DNA of 64,000 nucleotides from Candidatus Fukatsuia symbiotica (GCF_003122425.1 NZ_CP021659.1:2170001-2234000), one strand, 5' to 3'; shown: positions 32,801 through 43,894, counted from the first letter of the stretch. Notes: generated from the letters alone by a model not told the origin. Numbers and translations are program-made.

Positions 32801-35800
32801 CCCGTTCAATGTGAGATCTTTTCTACCCATTACTTTGAGATCAGTATTAAGCTCAATGGCATTATCTAACGTCATCTCGATCTTATTATCCAAGATTGCT
32901 GCTCCCCTGATGACCAACTTACCGCTGCCTAACGCCGCTGAACGACCCAGTAACAGCTCTCCGTCATACAAGATCGTATCCCCGCTATAGCTGTTAACCC
33001 CATTTAACGTAAGTGGCGCACCTGTTGATTTCGTTATCCCACCCGGCCCTGAAATAGGGCCATTTAATATCGCATAACGACCTGCTATATCGAGATCGGC
33101 TTTCAATTCAATAGCATTATCCAAATCCAACATCGGCATAGATCCCGTATCTAGCGTCGCCGATCCGGCTACCGTTAAAGCACCACTGCCTAACGCTGTT
33201 TGACTGCCAACCAATAATTTTCCGTCATTGAGGACGGTGCCACCGGTATAACGATTAGATGAGTTCAACGTCAGTGTGCCAGAACCGGATTTGGTTACCC
33301 CTCTGCCACCCCAAATTACACCATTCAATGTCAGATCGTGACTGCCATTTAGATGGAGATCCGCCCCGAGTTCGATGGGATTATCGAGTGCTAACCTGGT
33401 CGTGGTGTCCAGGGTCGCGGCACCCTCGACAGCCAAAATACCACTGCCCAGTGCTGTATCATTTCCAAGTAATAGTTTTCCGTTATTAAGGACAGTGCCA
33501 CCGCTATAATCGTTAGGCTGATTCAATTTCAAAGCAGCAGAACCTGACTTGATTATCTTCCCGATGCCGGTCATTATTCCGTTTAACGTCAAATCCTGAC
33601 TGCCTGCTACATTGAGATCGGCATTGAGTTCAATATTATTATCCAGCGTCAGCACCTTGAGGGTATCCAAACTTACCTCCTCTGCGCTGAGCTGCAATGC
33701 ACCTCTGCCCAATGCGGTATGATAGCCAAGTAGCAGTTTTCCTTTGTTAAAGAGAGTACCCCCTTCATAGTGGTTAGCCGCATTCAATATCAGTGTGTTC
33801 GCACCTGATTTTATTATCCTCTTTGGCCCCAAAATCTCTCCATTCAGTGTCAAATCATGACTACCTACCAAGTTAAGATCCGCCTCCCATAATTTAATCT
33901 TATTACTCAACGTCAACTCAGTGGTGGTATCCAGACTGCCACCCTCACTCATCAGCATCAAGCTACCATGGCCTAATGCTGCATGATGGCCGAGCAGCAG
34001 TTTTCCACCATACAGCAAAATACCCCCTTCATGACTATTAGCCGCATTTAATCTCAGAGTAGCAGGGCCCTGTTTATCTATGTATTCACCGCCAGATATT
34101 ACCCCGTTTAAAGTCAGATCGTGATCTCCTGCTATCTTGAGATCCCCTACGAGTTCGATAGGATTATTTAAGGTGAGTGGAGTCGTCGTCTCTAATGCGT
34201 TGAACATTCCATGGACAGTTAATGTACCGCTTCCTAGTGCAGCATCGTTACCCAGTGATAACATTCCGTTATCAAAAGAAGTACCGCCACTGTAACTATT
34301 AGCCGCATTCAACATTAAATGATTTATGCCAAATTTCGAGATCCCGCCGGTACCTGAAATTACCCCGTTTAAAGTCAGATCGTGATAACCCACCACCTTG
34401 AGATCCTTATTTAACACCATGGCATTATCTAGTGTTAACGGGATAGAGCTATTCAAAGTCAGATCTGTTTCTAACCTCACTACACCACTGCCCAATGCTG
34501 TATCGTTACCGAGTGTCAAACTCCCGTTACTTAGGATGGTACCACCACTGTAACTGTTAGCACCATTTAACGTCAGCAAAGCCGTCCCTCCTGTTTTTAT
34601 CCCTTTAGTACCTGAAATGATACCCTTAAGCACCAGATTGCGACTGCCTCCCACGTTGAGGTCAGCATTCAAATTTATATCATTATTCAGTACTAGCGCT
34701 TGCCAATTATCCAGTATCGTCTCTCCATCGACTGTTAAAACGCCACTACCCAATGCCTTATTATCACCGAGAACCAGTTTTCCACCCGTGGTGAAGGTGC
34801 CACCGCTATAACTGTTAGCTGCGTTCAACGTCAGTGGTGAGGAAGTTAAATGTGTTATCCCTCCCGTGCCTGAAATTGTACCGTTCAACGTTAAATAACG
34901 ACCCACCAAATTGAGACCGGCATTAAGTTTAAGATCATTTTTCAACCGCATTCCGCTTTGAGCATCAAGGGTCGAATGTCCTTCAACCGTCAAGGCACCA
35001 CTGGACAGTGCTTCTTTGTGATTAAGGAATAACATTCCACGATATAAAAAACTACCACCGCTGTAGCTATTAGCCTCTGTTAATTCCAATAACTCACTAC
35101 CGTATTTATGTATTCCCCCTTGGCCTGAGATCATCCCATTGATGATCATCGGATAATTGCCTGTCAGTGACAGATCCGCATTAAGCACGACGGCATTATT
35201 GAGTCCCATACCAAGCGTCGTATCCAGGAAAGTCGCACCCTCTACAGTCAAGGTACCGCTACCTAATGCTAACTGGCTGCCGAGAGTGATAATGCCGCCA
35301 GTCGCAAAAGTACCACCACGATAACGGTTAGAAGCATTCAATAGCAAATTAGAAGAGCCGGATTTCGTTAAACTACCGCTACCCATAATAGTCCCTAATA
35401 GCCGGAGTTCATTAGCACCTTGCACGGTTAACCCATTACTTTCTAAATGGATGTCATTCTCAAGACTAAGCTGGTCGGTACGTGTTTCCATCATGCCACC
35501 ATTGGCGCTGATAATCCCCCTGCCAAAAGATGCAACATGATCAAAAAAAACCAAACCGCCATTCAAGGTGGTATATTGAAACTCTTGCACGCCTGAAACA
35601 AGACAGTCACCGCTGTTAATATCCAAATGTTGAGGGTTATGAACAGCAGCATTCACCACAACACCTTTGGGTGGAATAAAAGGTTTAATGCTATTGACTC
35701 CCGGAGGCTCATTGCCATAACAGACTACTTGACCGCTTGAGGTGCTATTCAGTGAATATGCTGCTAATGCTGTAGTAAGACAAAAAATATCACTGGCTAA

Positions 35801-35983
35801 CGCCAGTAAAATCGATTTTAGCATCAATTTAAATAATTCATTAAACCGATTAAATATATATTTATTATTTACAAAAAATATTAATAGACTCGCATTTTTT
35901 TTACTATTAATTTTAGAGGACTCCGTAGTCATGACTAAAACATCCTGTACTTTATTTCGTATCAAATAATAGCTTTTATTCAT
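29881..35983 (-). CDS. Classical (type Va) autotransporter adhesin, barrel out of frame
   Basis: Large surface protein, about 2,033 residues if the frame is joined. Start MNKSYYLIRNKVQDVLV at 35983 with GGAG upstream; an earlier in-frame start at 36028 exists. The N-terminus resembles an extended signal peptide with a hydrophobic core near LMLKSILLALASDIFCLTTALA. The passenger is a beta-helix with about 13 PATR-type units (LTLNGVISGTGGI.K.G...LTLNAANSYSGGT...G.L.LG...ALGSG), then four 59-residue linker repeats. The barrel domain (from about 30900) follows to the terminal ARVIWEF, ending in an aromatic residue. The frame breaks after GRYWLVKAI. Removing one base in TTT or AAA at about 30664-30672 gives VKAIKRGENTNAVNYRTTGF and joins the halves. 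If the shift is real, the passenger is not exported. Confidence 0.88.
31365..32072 (-). repeat. Four tandem 177-bp repeats in the autotransporter linker
   Basis: The segment CCACAGGAGGAATGGGAGC recurs at 31534, 31711, 31888 and (CCACCGG) 32065, an exact 177-bp period. Each unit encodes 59 residues of the type PIPPVDQRVDDLQRVSDIRS plus VVEGADDNNHDDVQ, acidic and proline-rich with alanine-rich ends. Copies are almost identical at the DNA level, so the expansion is recent. It separates the beta-helix passenger from the autochaperone/barrel part. Confidence 0.93.
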
Positions 35984-36028
35984 ACTGTTCTTATTCTCCA
36001 AAAAATACAGCAGGCAATAGCTATCCAA

Positions 36029-36340
36029 CTACATAAAATTTATTATGCAAAAAATTGAGAGGGATAAATTTTTAGTCGATGCTCAGATGATAAAAATAGA
36101 TTATAAAATAATAAGACAACGGCAATAATATCAGCCTAGCCAGGATTGTATTATTGCTTTATCTTCCTATTCGTTAAATAAAAAATTTACTCACATAAAT
36201 ACAGTAAAGTTTAATAAAAGGTATTCGTCAAGCGGCTTAACACCATTGTATTGTTATAATCCACTGTCGTAATCTTTTTAGATAAAAAAATAGGGTGAGA
36301 GATGAATTTATTACCCTAATATTAAAGATTCTACTTATAT
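36029..36340. other. AT-rich gap between plsB terminator and autotransporter start
   Basis: About 310 non-coding AT-rich bases in front of the autotransporter. The autotransporter promoter should be here, but no single convincing promoter or operator stands out. No repeat of families A or B is visible. Confidence 0.5.
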
Positions 36341-36378
36341 AAATAAGGCCAAGCATAATCATGGCCTATTTATTTTTA
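36341..36378 (-). terminator. Probable terminator after plsB
   Basis: AAATAAGGCCA (36341-36351) pairs with TGGCCTATTT (36362-36371) around a ten-base loop, followed by an A/T-rich run on either side. It lies just beyond the plsB stop (36395) on the minus strand. Confidence 0.7.
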
Positions 36379-36394
36379 ATATGATAATAAAAAA

Positions 36395-38862
36395 CTAATC
36401 TTGAGTATTTGATGGAGATCCATTTGATAATACCAAGGTGGTATCAGTTTTCACAGCTATGCTTGCACTTTCAATGGTCAATTTCACTTCAGGTGTCATC
36501 AGATGGCTCAGCATACGGTAAATTTGTAACGTCGTATCCATTCCGATGGAATTATCATTGTCACTCATAAAGTTTTCTTCACGTAACTTCGTTACTAGTG
36601 TTGTGAACACGGCTTTATCAAAAGACTCGGGAGCATTAATACCATGTAATACCGATAGACGTTGCGCCATAATACGGCTTTTTTTTTCTAAGACGCTTCG
36701 TGTTATTTGCGGATCCACACTGAGTAAAAAAAAGGTAATGGCATAGCGTTGTAATGTTTCACGCACTCCGGCGGCTAACAGTTGTAACGGACGGATACGT
36801 GCCACATTTGCTATTAACTGATTATCGGTATCACAAATTAACTGTTGACGAACCAATTCATCAAACAAAGTATCCAGTATCTGCGGTAACTGCTCTTTAC
36901 TGTAATGCAAAAAGAGTTCAGCTTGCAGCATAGGATAAATTATTTCTATTTGACGCAGTATTTCTACTCGCGTAATACCATTGTGGTGAATGACCATACT
37001 AGCAATCAATGAAGGCAGTACCAGCAAATGCTGAATATTATTACGATAATAAGTCATCAACACAGCTTGCTCAGGTGGCAAAATCACAATTTCGCCGATG
37101 TTGTCTTGCTCTAACTCAAACTTATTCATCTTTAATGCATGATCAAGCAATTCTTGCGGCGTTTTATCCGGTACAGTGACGTCATGAGCGTAGGGCACAT
37201 AACGCAAAAGTTGTAAATAACAATCAAGCTGTTCAAGCAGCTGACCACGTGCCAATGAACGCTGACGCGAGGCTAACAGCGCAGTCGAACATAAATTCAT
37301 CGCATTGGCGGCGGCAGCATTGTTGATCCTCACCATAATCTGGCTTGCTAGATCATTCACTACCGACGTCAGCCAACTCGGACGTGGTGCCTCAATAGGG
37401 TCAATGGATTCACGCCATTGAGGGATATGGTGATTAAGATAAGTCATCAACGATAAAGGTTCACCAAAATTCACGTAGCCTTGCCCCAGATTACGCAATT
37501 TGCGCAGACCACGTATCATTTGCAGCAGGTTTTCTTTCTCTTTGGCTGCGCCACGCAATTCTTTGGCGTAAGTGCTCACTTCCATCACATGCTCGTAGCC
37601 AATATAAATTGGCACCAGTGTAATAGGACGTGTCCCCCCCGTAACATGGCCTGAATAGTAATAGATAGAATGCCTGTTTTAGGTTCCAGTAAACGCCCTG
37701 TACGAGAACGCCCTCCTTCAAGAAAATATTCTACCGAATAACCACGGGTAAAGAGTTCGCTAAGATATTCACAAAATACCGTCGAATAAAGTTTATTGCC
37801 TTTAAAAGAACGGCGGATAAAGAACGCCCCCAAACGGCGAAAAATTGGCCCCGCAGGCCAAAAATTCAGATTAACTCCCGCCGCGATATGGGGTGGCACC
37901 AAACCTTGGTGATAAAGCACATAGGAGAGCAGTAAATAATCCATATGACTACGATGACAGGGCACATAGACTATCTCATGCCCATCCTGTGCCAACTGGC
38001 GTACCCGTTCGGCATTGTGGACATTAATCCCCTGATAGAGACGATTCCAAGTCCAACTCAATACACGATCGGAAAAACGTACCGCCTCATAAGAAAAATC
38101 AGCAGCGATTTCTGCCATCAGTAGCATGGCGTTTTGCTGCGCTTGTTCATAAGAAATTTTTTTTATACGTACTTCATCCAATAGCGCTTTTTCAATAGCT
38201 TTAGAAGACAGCAATTTGTTGAACAGATCTTGACGAACCGGTAAGCTTGGTCCAACCGCAGCCAAACGTTGTCGGGAAAAATGCATATTGGCTACCCGAG
38301 CCAATTTATGAGAGATGGTTTTATCTGTACCGTGCTCATCCGCTATATAGCGCAATGACACTTTGTTTGAAAAACGAACAAAGCTGTCACGACCTAGCCA
38401 CAATAAAGCAAAGAATTTTTGTATGCCATTAAGTAAACGTAGTGTGCCATGTTGCTCACGACCTGGTGAACGCCCAAACATCACCGAGACCGGCAACATT
38501 TGTACATCCAATTCAGGGTTATTGCGATGCAGATCTAAATAATCGTGAAACAACTTCACCGATTCCTGTTTAAAACGACAATCAGGCGCCGCTCTAGAAC
38601 CCCTGGCAATGAAAACATAGCTGGGGAGTTGCCTACCATCCATTTCTAAGGGATCTAAGGGATCAGGCAAATCTTGCGCCAAACACTGCGTCCGTAACGT
38701 CAGCAAATCAGCTTTAGAATAATAAGGCAACACGTACAGAACAGGACATAAGGGATCCAGACCTAATTCTGTCAGCGGATCTGCCGGAATAACCCTGCTT
38801 TTTACCCAAAAATTAAGTGGTAAGTTCAGTAACTTATAGTATATTTTACGCCAACCTGACAT
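36395..38862 (-). CDS. plsB: Glycerol-3-phosphate 1-O-acyltransferase PlsB, frameshifted in this sequence
   Basis: Inner-membrane enzyme that makes 1-acyl-glycerol-3-phosphate, the first step of phospholipid synthesis. Start [18 protein letters not shown] matches the family. The catalytic HX4D box is in [14 protein letters not shown] (about residue 306), with further acyltransferase motifs [21 protein letters not shown]. The frame breaks after IQAMLRGG, where the plus strand has seven C residues (37634-37640). An eighth restores [18 protein letters not shown] and 822 residues (E. coli 807). Divergent from dgkA as in E. coli. Confidence 0.95.
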
Positions 38863-38957
38863 AACAAGGTAAAGCCTCTCGTTAGCAATTCAGCACAAGG
38901 ATACCAGAAACCGCCAGTGAAGGTTACGACTCAACGACGATAAGGGCTTATTAATTG

Positions 38958-39314
38958 ATGAAAAATCAGACAGCAGCATTAATCCGTCTCTACAGAGCTG
39001 CCCACTATTCGGTAAAAGGATTACGGGTGGCGTGGAAAAATGAAGCGGCTTTTCGCCAAGAAACTGTAGCGGCTATTGCCGCCATCATAGTTGCCTACTG
39101 CCTCGATTTGACGATAATCGAACGTGTTTTATTGATAGGATCGGTGATACTGGTCATCATCGTTGAAATAATAAACAGTGCCATTGAAGCGGCTGTTGAT
39201 CGTATTGGTAGTGAATTACATCCACTGTCAGGTCAGGCGAAAGATATGGCTTCGGCGGCAGTCTTGTTGGCTATTTTATTGGCTTTCTTTGTTTGGATAA
39301 GTATTTTAATTTGA
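38958..39314 (+). CDS. dgkA: Diacylglycerol kinase
   Basis: Small three-helix membrane kinase that recycles diacylglycerol to phosphatidate. 118 residues (E. coli 122). Start MKNQTAALIRLYRAA at the ATG 38958; a TTG one codon earlier is open. Conserved AWKNEAAFRQE near residue 25 and the active-site stretch EIINSAIEAAVDRIGSE near residue 70. Divergent from plsB, the standard enteric pairing. The usual downstream lexA is not present, and ffh follows instead. Confidence 0.97.
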   Translation: MKNQTAALIRLYRAAHYSVKGLRVAWKNEAAFRQETVAAIAAIIVAYCLDLTIIERVLLIGSVILVIIVEIINSAIEAAVDRIGSELHPLSGQAKDMASAAVLLAILLAFFVWISILI

Positions 39315-39469
39315 TATGAGATAAGCGAACACAACAGATTTCAAACAGATTCGATAATTCCAGCTTCGTGCTACAATCACCTTATTATTTGTATCGCCGA
39401 GTGCGGCGTATTGTGCGCCAGCATGGTTTTTGTCGCCCAAGCGACTTGTTTATATCTGAGCATAAAACG

Positions 39470-40831
39470 ATGTTTGAAAATTTAACTGATCGATTGTCAG
39501 GCGCAATGCGCAATATCAGCGGCCGTGGTCGACTGACAGAAAAAAATATTAAAGATGCCCTACGTGAAGTCCACGTGGCACTACTCGACGCTGATGTGTC
39601 TTTGTCAGTGGTACAGGCTATTATTAGCGAAATTACAAAACATGCTCTGGGCAAAACCGTCAATAGAGGCTTTACGCCAGGTCAAGAACTGATAAAAATA
39701 GTCAAACGTGAATTGACCTCAGCAATGGGTGATGCCAACAGCGAGTTAAGTCTCGCTGCCCAACCTCCTGCCGTCGTGTTGGTGGCAGGACTACAAGGTG
39801 CAGGTAAAACCACCAGTGTAGCTAAACTGGGAAAATTTCTTAAAGCAAAACACAAGAAAAAGGTGTTGGTCGTATCGGCTGACGTTTATCGGCCGGCGGC
39901 GATACAACAGTTAGAAAGATTAGCGCAAGAAGTAGAGATTGATTTCTACCCATCTCATGAACAGGAAGAACCGATTGATATTGTTAACCGTGCCTTGGAA
40001 CGAGCAGAGATCGAGTTCTACGATGTGCTGATCGTCGATACAGCAGGTCGTCTGCACGTTGATGACGCAATGATGGACGAAATCAAAAAATTACATACCG
40101 CAGTGAATCCGGTAGAAACCTTATTTGTGGTTGATGCCATGACGGGTCAAGATGCTGCTAATATCGCTACGGCGTTTAACCAGGCTTTGCCTCTCACCGG
40201 GGTAGTATTAACTAAAGTCGATGGCGATGCACGTGGTGGAGCCGCTTTGTCTATCCGCCATCTCACAGGCAAACCAATTAAATTTCTCGGTGTCGGTGAA
40301 AAAACCGATGCATTAAAGCCATTTTATCCCGATCGCATAGCCTCACGTATTCTTGGCATGGGTGACGTACTGTCGCTAATAGACGATATTGAAAGCACAG
40401 TCAATCAAGCTCAAGCTAAAAAAATGGCGACCAAGCTGAAAAAAGGCCACGGATTCGATCTGAACGACTTCCAGGAACAGCTAAAGCAAATGCGCAATAT
40501 GGGTGGCGTGAACAATATGTTGAATAAAATGCCCGGTATAGGCCAATTATCTGGCAACATAAAATCACAGATGGATGATAAAATGACGGTACGTATGGAA
40601 GCTATCATTAATTCAATGACACTCAAAGAACGTGCTAAACCAGAAATCATCAAAGGTTCTCACCGGCGCCGTATCGCCAGTGGATCAGGCGTACAAGTGC
40701 ACGATGTCAACGTTTTATTGAAACAATTCGATGATATGCAACGCATGATGAAAAAGATGAAGAATGGAGGCATGACGAAAATGATGCGCAGCATGAGGGG
40801 CATGATGCTACCGGGCTTCCTCGGTCGTTAA
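39470..40831 (+). CDS. ffh: Signal recognition particle protein Ffh
   Basis: SRP GTPase that with 4.5S RNA targets membrane proteins to FtsY/SecYEG. 453 residues, the same as E. coli, from MFENLTDRLSG (39470); the 34 upstream in-frame residues are not conserved. NG domain motifs GLQGAGKTTSVAKL (about 100), DTAGRLHVDD (about 190) and TKVDGDARGGAALS (about 247). The methionine-rich M domain follows (MRNMGGVNNMLNKMPG, SGSGVQVHDVN). Heads an ffh-rpsP-rimM-trmD-rplS series. Confidence 0.98.
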   Translation: MFENLTDRLSGAMRNISGRGRLTEKNIKDALREVHVALLDADVSLSVVQAIISEITKHALGKTVNRGFTPGQELIKIVKRELTSAMGDANSELSLAAQPPAVVLVAGLQGAGKTTSVAKLGKFLKAKHKKKVLVVSADVYRPAAIQQLERLAQEVEIDFYPSHEQEEPIDIVNRALERAEIEFYDVLIVDTAGRLHVDDAMMDEIKKLHTAVNPVETLFVVDAMTGQDAANIATAFNQALPLTGVVLTKVDGDARGGAALSIRHLTGKPIKFLGVGEKTDALKPFYPDRIASRILGMGDVLSLIDDIESTVNQAQAKKMATKLKKGHGFDLNDFQEQLKQMRNMGGVNNMLNKMPGIGQLSGNIKSQMDDKMTVRMEAIINSMTLKERAKPEIIKGSHRRRIASGSGVQVHDVNVLLKQFDDMQRMMKKMKNGGMTKMMRSMRGMMLPGFLGR

Positions 40832-40978
40832 CAGGGATCGAGGATGAGGAGCCTTAAGAAAGTCGAGCTTTAGATTGCTTTTTGCACCGAAATCAGTAGA
40901 ATTCTGAGGCTTTTTGTATTGGAACAGGATCCCGCTTCTAGGCAGGATCTCGTTATTTTGTTAATTAAAGAGGATGTT

Positions 40979-41689
40979 ATGGTAACCATTCGTTTGGCTC
41001 GTGGCGGTGCTAAAAAGCGGCCGTTTTACCAGGTTGTCGTCGCTGACAGCCGTAATGCGCGTGATGGTCGCTTCATCGAGCGTGTCGGCTTTTTTAATCC
41101 GCTAGCTCCATTGGCACAGGGTCGTACTGAACTTTTGCGTTTAAACGCAGATCGCATCGAACACTGGCTGCGTAAAGGTGCTACCGTTTCCGCGCGGGTG
41201 TCTGGAATGGCAATTTCGGAAACACTGAAAGTAAAAGATCTTGTAAGAAACGTGCTCATTAGCGGAAAAAAGGAAAAAGAAGCTAAAGAGTCTGTCGATC
41301 CCGCTAATTTACTTGAAAAAGCAGATAGAGAAACAGCTGATGCCGTTATCGATGTTGCCATAAAGGCAGCCAACAAAGCTAAAAATGCAGCTAAAAAAGC
41401 CGCTAATAATGAGTCTATAGCCAAAAATGCAGCAGCAGAAGCTAATGCAACGACAGCTAAGAAGGCCGCTGAAAAAGCCGCTAATGCCGCTGATGTAGCT
41501 AAAAAAGCTGCTGAAAAAGCCGCAAGCGTAGCTAAAAAAGCCGTTGAAAAAGCAACAGAAAAAATGTCTGCTCCAGCTAAAAAAGCCGCTGAAAAAACGG
41601 AAAAATTATCTCTAGAAGCCGCTAATGCAGCTACAAAGGCTGTCGATGCAGCAATGAAAGCGGCCGATGCAGCTAAAAAAGCCGCTTGA
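40979..41689 (+). CDS. rpsP: 30S ribosomal protein S16 with long Ala/Lys-rich C-terminal tail
   Basis: S16 binds 16S rRNA early in 30S assembly. Residues 1-80 from [20 protein letters not shown] (ATG 40979, AAAGAGG 7 bases before) are ordinary S16. E. coli S16 ends near residue 82, but here the frame continues to residue 236. The tail begins with a mixed stretch ([20 protein letters not shown]), then becomes strongly Ala/Lys-rich with 11-residue periodic units such as [11 protein letters not shown] and AADAAKKAA. This suggests a long basic amphipathic helix or coiled coil. No nucleotide-run break or domain fusion explains it. Long A/K/E-rich S16 tails are known to me from Bacteroidetes but not from enterics. 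rimM follows after 22 bases. Confidence 0.95.
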   Translation: MVTIRLARGGAKKRPFYQVVVADSRNARDGRFIERVGFFNPLAPLAQGRTELLRLNADRIEHWLRKGATVSARVSGMAISETLKVKDLVRNVLISGKKEKEAKESVDPANLLEKADRETADAVIDVAIKAANKAKNAAKKAANNESIAKNAAAEANATTAKKAAEKAANAADVAKKAAEKAASVAKKAVEKATEKMSAPAKKAAEKTEKLSLEAANAATKAVDAAMKAADAAKKAA

Positions 41690-41711
41690 TTCGTCACGTT
41701 AAGGTGGTGGC

Positions 41712-42260
41712 ATGAGCAAACAACTTAATTCTGTCGTCTCTACGCAGCCGATTGTTCTCGGTAAAGTGGGATCGGCTTACGGTATTCACGGTTGGCTCAG
41801 AGTGTTTTCATTCACCGAAAATGCTAACAATATTTTTGATTATCAACCTTGGTTTGTCCAACAAGCAAGTCAGTGGCGGCATCTCGAACTAGAGAGCTGG
41901 AAGTACCACAACCGAGATCTTATCATCAAAGCAAAAGGTGTCGATGATCGAGAAGCCGCGAGTCAACTCACTAACCTAGAGATTATAGTTGATGCGCCAC
42001 AGCTTCCCCCTTTAAGTGATGGTGAATACTATTGGAAAGACCTTATTGGTTGTCAGGTAGTGACCACGTCTGGTTATCAACTAGGTAAAATCGTCGATAT
42101 GATGGAAACCGGTTCTAACGATGTGATGGTAGTGAAAGCAAACCTGAAAGATGCATTTGGCATCAAAGAACGTTTGATCCCATACCTTGATGAGCAAGTC
42201 ATAAAACAAGTCGATATCGCGGCTCAACGGGTTGAAGTAGATTGGGAGCCTCATTTTTGA
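41712..42260 (+). CDS. rimM: Ribosome maturation factor RimM
   Basis: 16S rRNA processing factor that binds S19 and helps 30S head assembly. 182 residues as in E. coli. N-terminal RimM domain ([22 protein letters not shown]) and C-terminal PRC-barrel ([53 protein letters not shown]). Between rpsP and trmD in the conserved rpsP-rimM-trmD-rplS operon. Its stop overlaps the likely trmD start. Confidence 0.97.
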   Translation: MSKQLNSVVSTQPIVLGKVGSAYGIHGWLRVFSFTENANNIFDYQPWFVQQASQWRHLELESWKYHNRDLIIKAKGVDDREAASQLTNLEIIVDAPQLPPLSDGEYYWKDLIGCQVVTTSGYQLGKIVDMMETGSNDVMVVKANLKDAFGIKERLIPYLDEQVIKQVDIAAQRVEVDWEPHF

Positions 42261-43099
42261 GTACCGAACTAAGTCAGTATGATGAGGCAAACCAGGCTAA
42301 GCAAAGCAAAACGAGGTGGATTGGTGTTGTTAGCCTGTTTCCTGAAATGTTTCGCGCAATAACCGATTACGGAGTAACAGGTCGAGCGGTGAGAAAAGGG
42401 TTGTTAGAGATAGCCTGTTGGAACCCACGTGATTTCACTTCCGACCAACATCGTACCGTAGATGACCGTCCTTATGGCGGTGGACCGGGGATGCTCATGA
42501 TGGTACAACCGTTGCGTGCAGCTATCCGTGCAGCCAAAGAAAAGGCTAGCCTAGCAGCCGAAGTGATTTATCTATCACCTCAAGGGCGCAAACTAGACCA
42601 ACAAGGTGTTATTGAGCTGACAGCTTATCAGAAGATAATTCTGGTGTGTGGGCGCTACGAAGGGATAGATGAACGCGTGATCAAAACAGAAATTAACCAG
42701 GAATGGTCGGTGGGTGATTACGTTCTCAGTGGTGGTGAGTTACCGGCAATGACATTGATTGATTCAATCTCCCGCTTTATACCGGGTGTTTTAGGTCATC
42801 GAGCCTCAGCCGAAGAAGATTCTTTTGTTGATGGATTGCTAGACTGCCCACACTATACCCGTCCTAAAATGTTAGATGGAATGGAAGTCCCTCAAATCCT
42901 ACTGTCGGGCAACCATGCTGAGATCCGTCGCTGGCGTTTAAAGCAGTCGTTGGGTCGTACCTGGCTAAGAAGGCCTGAACTTCTGGCAAGCCTAGCTCTG
43001 ACTGACGAGCAAATGGTGCTGCTGGCTGAGTTCCAACAGGAGCATGAAACCCTCAGCAAGAGAACTTGCGTAGTAGAGCCATGCAATAAAACCATGTAG
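42257..43099 (+). CDS. trmD: tRNA (guanine-N1-)-methyltransferase TrmD
   Basis: SPOUT enzyme making m1G37, needed for frame maintenance. Conserved body from [25 protein letters not shown]. Knot motifs [36 protein letters not shown] and the C-terminal domain [13 protein letters not shown] are all present. Start choice: the conserved part is preceded by about 23 open residues without an ATG. TTG at 42257 overlaps the rimM stop (TTGA) and lies 8 bases after GGGAG, giving 280 residues (E. coli 255). A TTG at 42242 is also open. A family B repeat follows. Confidence 0.95.
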   Translation: MSTELSQYDEANQAKQSKTRWIGVVSLFPEMFRAITDYGVTGRAVRKGLLEIACWNPRDFTSDQHRTVDDRPYGGGPGMLMMVQPLRAAIRAAKEKASLAAEVIYLSPQGRKLDQQGVIELTAYQKIILVCGRYEGIDERVIKTEINQEWSVGDYVLSGGELPAMTLIDSISRFIPGVLGHRASAEEDSFVDGLLDCPHYTRPKMLDGMEVPQILLSGNHAEIRRWRLKQSLGRTWLRRPELLASLALTDEQMVLLAEFQQEHETLSKRTCVVEPCNKTM

Positions 43100-43115
43100 G
43101 GGCGTGTTGTGTACT

Positions 43116-43290
43116 AAGAATCTGTTCCAAATCTTCTTGAGCAACGCTCAGACGAGGAAGAAATGAGCGAAAAAGCGCAGTTTACTCTTTGTATGCAACA
43201 AAAAGGGAGTAAATGAGCATTTTGAGCGCGTTTTTGACGAATTACTTGACCAAAACACGACGAGCACAAGAGATTTCGAACAGGTTCTAA
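43116..43290. repeat. Repeat family B element between trmD and rplS, 175 bp
   Basis: Left end AAGAATCTGTTCCAAATC, right end AGATTTCGAACAGGTTCTAA. The interior TTTACTCTTTGTATGCAACA, GAGCATTTTGAGCGCG and GACCAAAACACGACGAGCAC makes this the longest copy. It widens a gap that is normally tens of bases, so the rplS transcript carries it or starts after it. Confidence 0.9.
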
Positions 43291-43340
43291 GGTGCCAACT
43301 AGCCTGATATATCAGTTTACCTAGGATAAGAGAGTTAATT

Positions 43341-43730
43341 ATGAGCAACATTATTAAACAGATTGAACAAGAACAAATGAGGACGAACCTACCTGCATTC
43401 CGTCCTGGTGACACTGTGGAAGTTAAGGTAAAGGTGGTTGATGGTGAAGGAACCAAATCACGACCAAAAAATACAGAACGTTTGCAGGCATTCGAAGGTG
43501 TCGTTATCGCCATTCGCAACCGTGGCCTGCACTCCGCATTCACCGTGCGTAAAATTTCCAAGAGTGTGGGCGTTGAACGCGTGTTTCAAACCCACTCTCC
43601 CATCATCGACAGCATTGAGGTGAAGCGCTGTGGTGCCGTTCGTAGAGCCAAATTGTACTACCTACGTACACGTACTGGTAAATCGGCACGTATCAAAGAG
43701 GATCTTAGCCGAAAACGTAACGCTAGCTGA
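43341..43730 (+). CDS. rplS: 50S ribosomal protein L19
   Basis: L19 lies at the 30S-50S interface. 129 residues (E. coli 115). N-terminus [20 protein letters not shown] and the core [20 protein letters not shown] are standard. Two additions: about nine extra residues in the loop [18 protein letters not shown], where E. coli has VVEGSKKRLQ, and six residues beyond the usual C-terminus (LSRKRNAS). Both additions are basic or polar. Flanked on both sides by family B repeats. Confidence 0.97.
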   Translation: MSNIIKQIEQEQMRTNLPAFRPGDTVEVKVKVVDGEGTKSRPKNTERLQAFEGVVIAIRNRGLHSAFTVRKISKSVGVERVFQTHSPIIDSIEVKRCGAVRRAKLYYLRTRTGKSARIKEDLSRKRNAS

Positions 43731-43768
43731 TGTTGCATAGCCAACCCCTGGCCGAGATAGCTCGCCTA

Positions 43769-43894
43769 AGAGCCTGTTTCAAATCTTCTTGAGCGACGCT
43801 CAGACGAGGAAAAAACGCGCGAAAAAGTGTAGTTTACTCTTTGTATGCAACAAAAAGGGAGTAAGTGAGCATTTTGAGCGCGTTTTTGACGAAC
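43769..43894. repeat. Truncated repeat family B element between rplS and mukB
   Basis: AGAGCCTGTTTCAAATCTTC start, then the same interior as the 43116 copy up to GAGCGCGTTTTTGACGAA. The right third (GACCAAAACACGACG to the terminal repeat) is missing, and the element runs directly into the mukB stop codon. Confidence 0.87.

Noticed and set aside
41026..41697. Minus-strand open frame rich in Ala/Ser opposite rpsP
   Set aside because: The low-complexity GCT/AAA codon repeats of the S16 tail create a stop-free complement. No start signal or family match, and it overlaps a conserved ribosomal gene.
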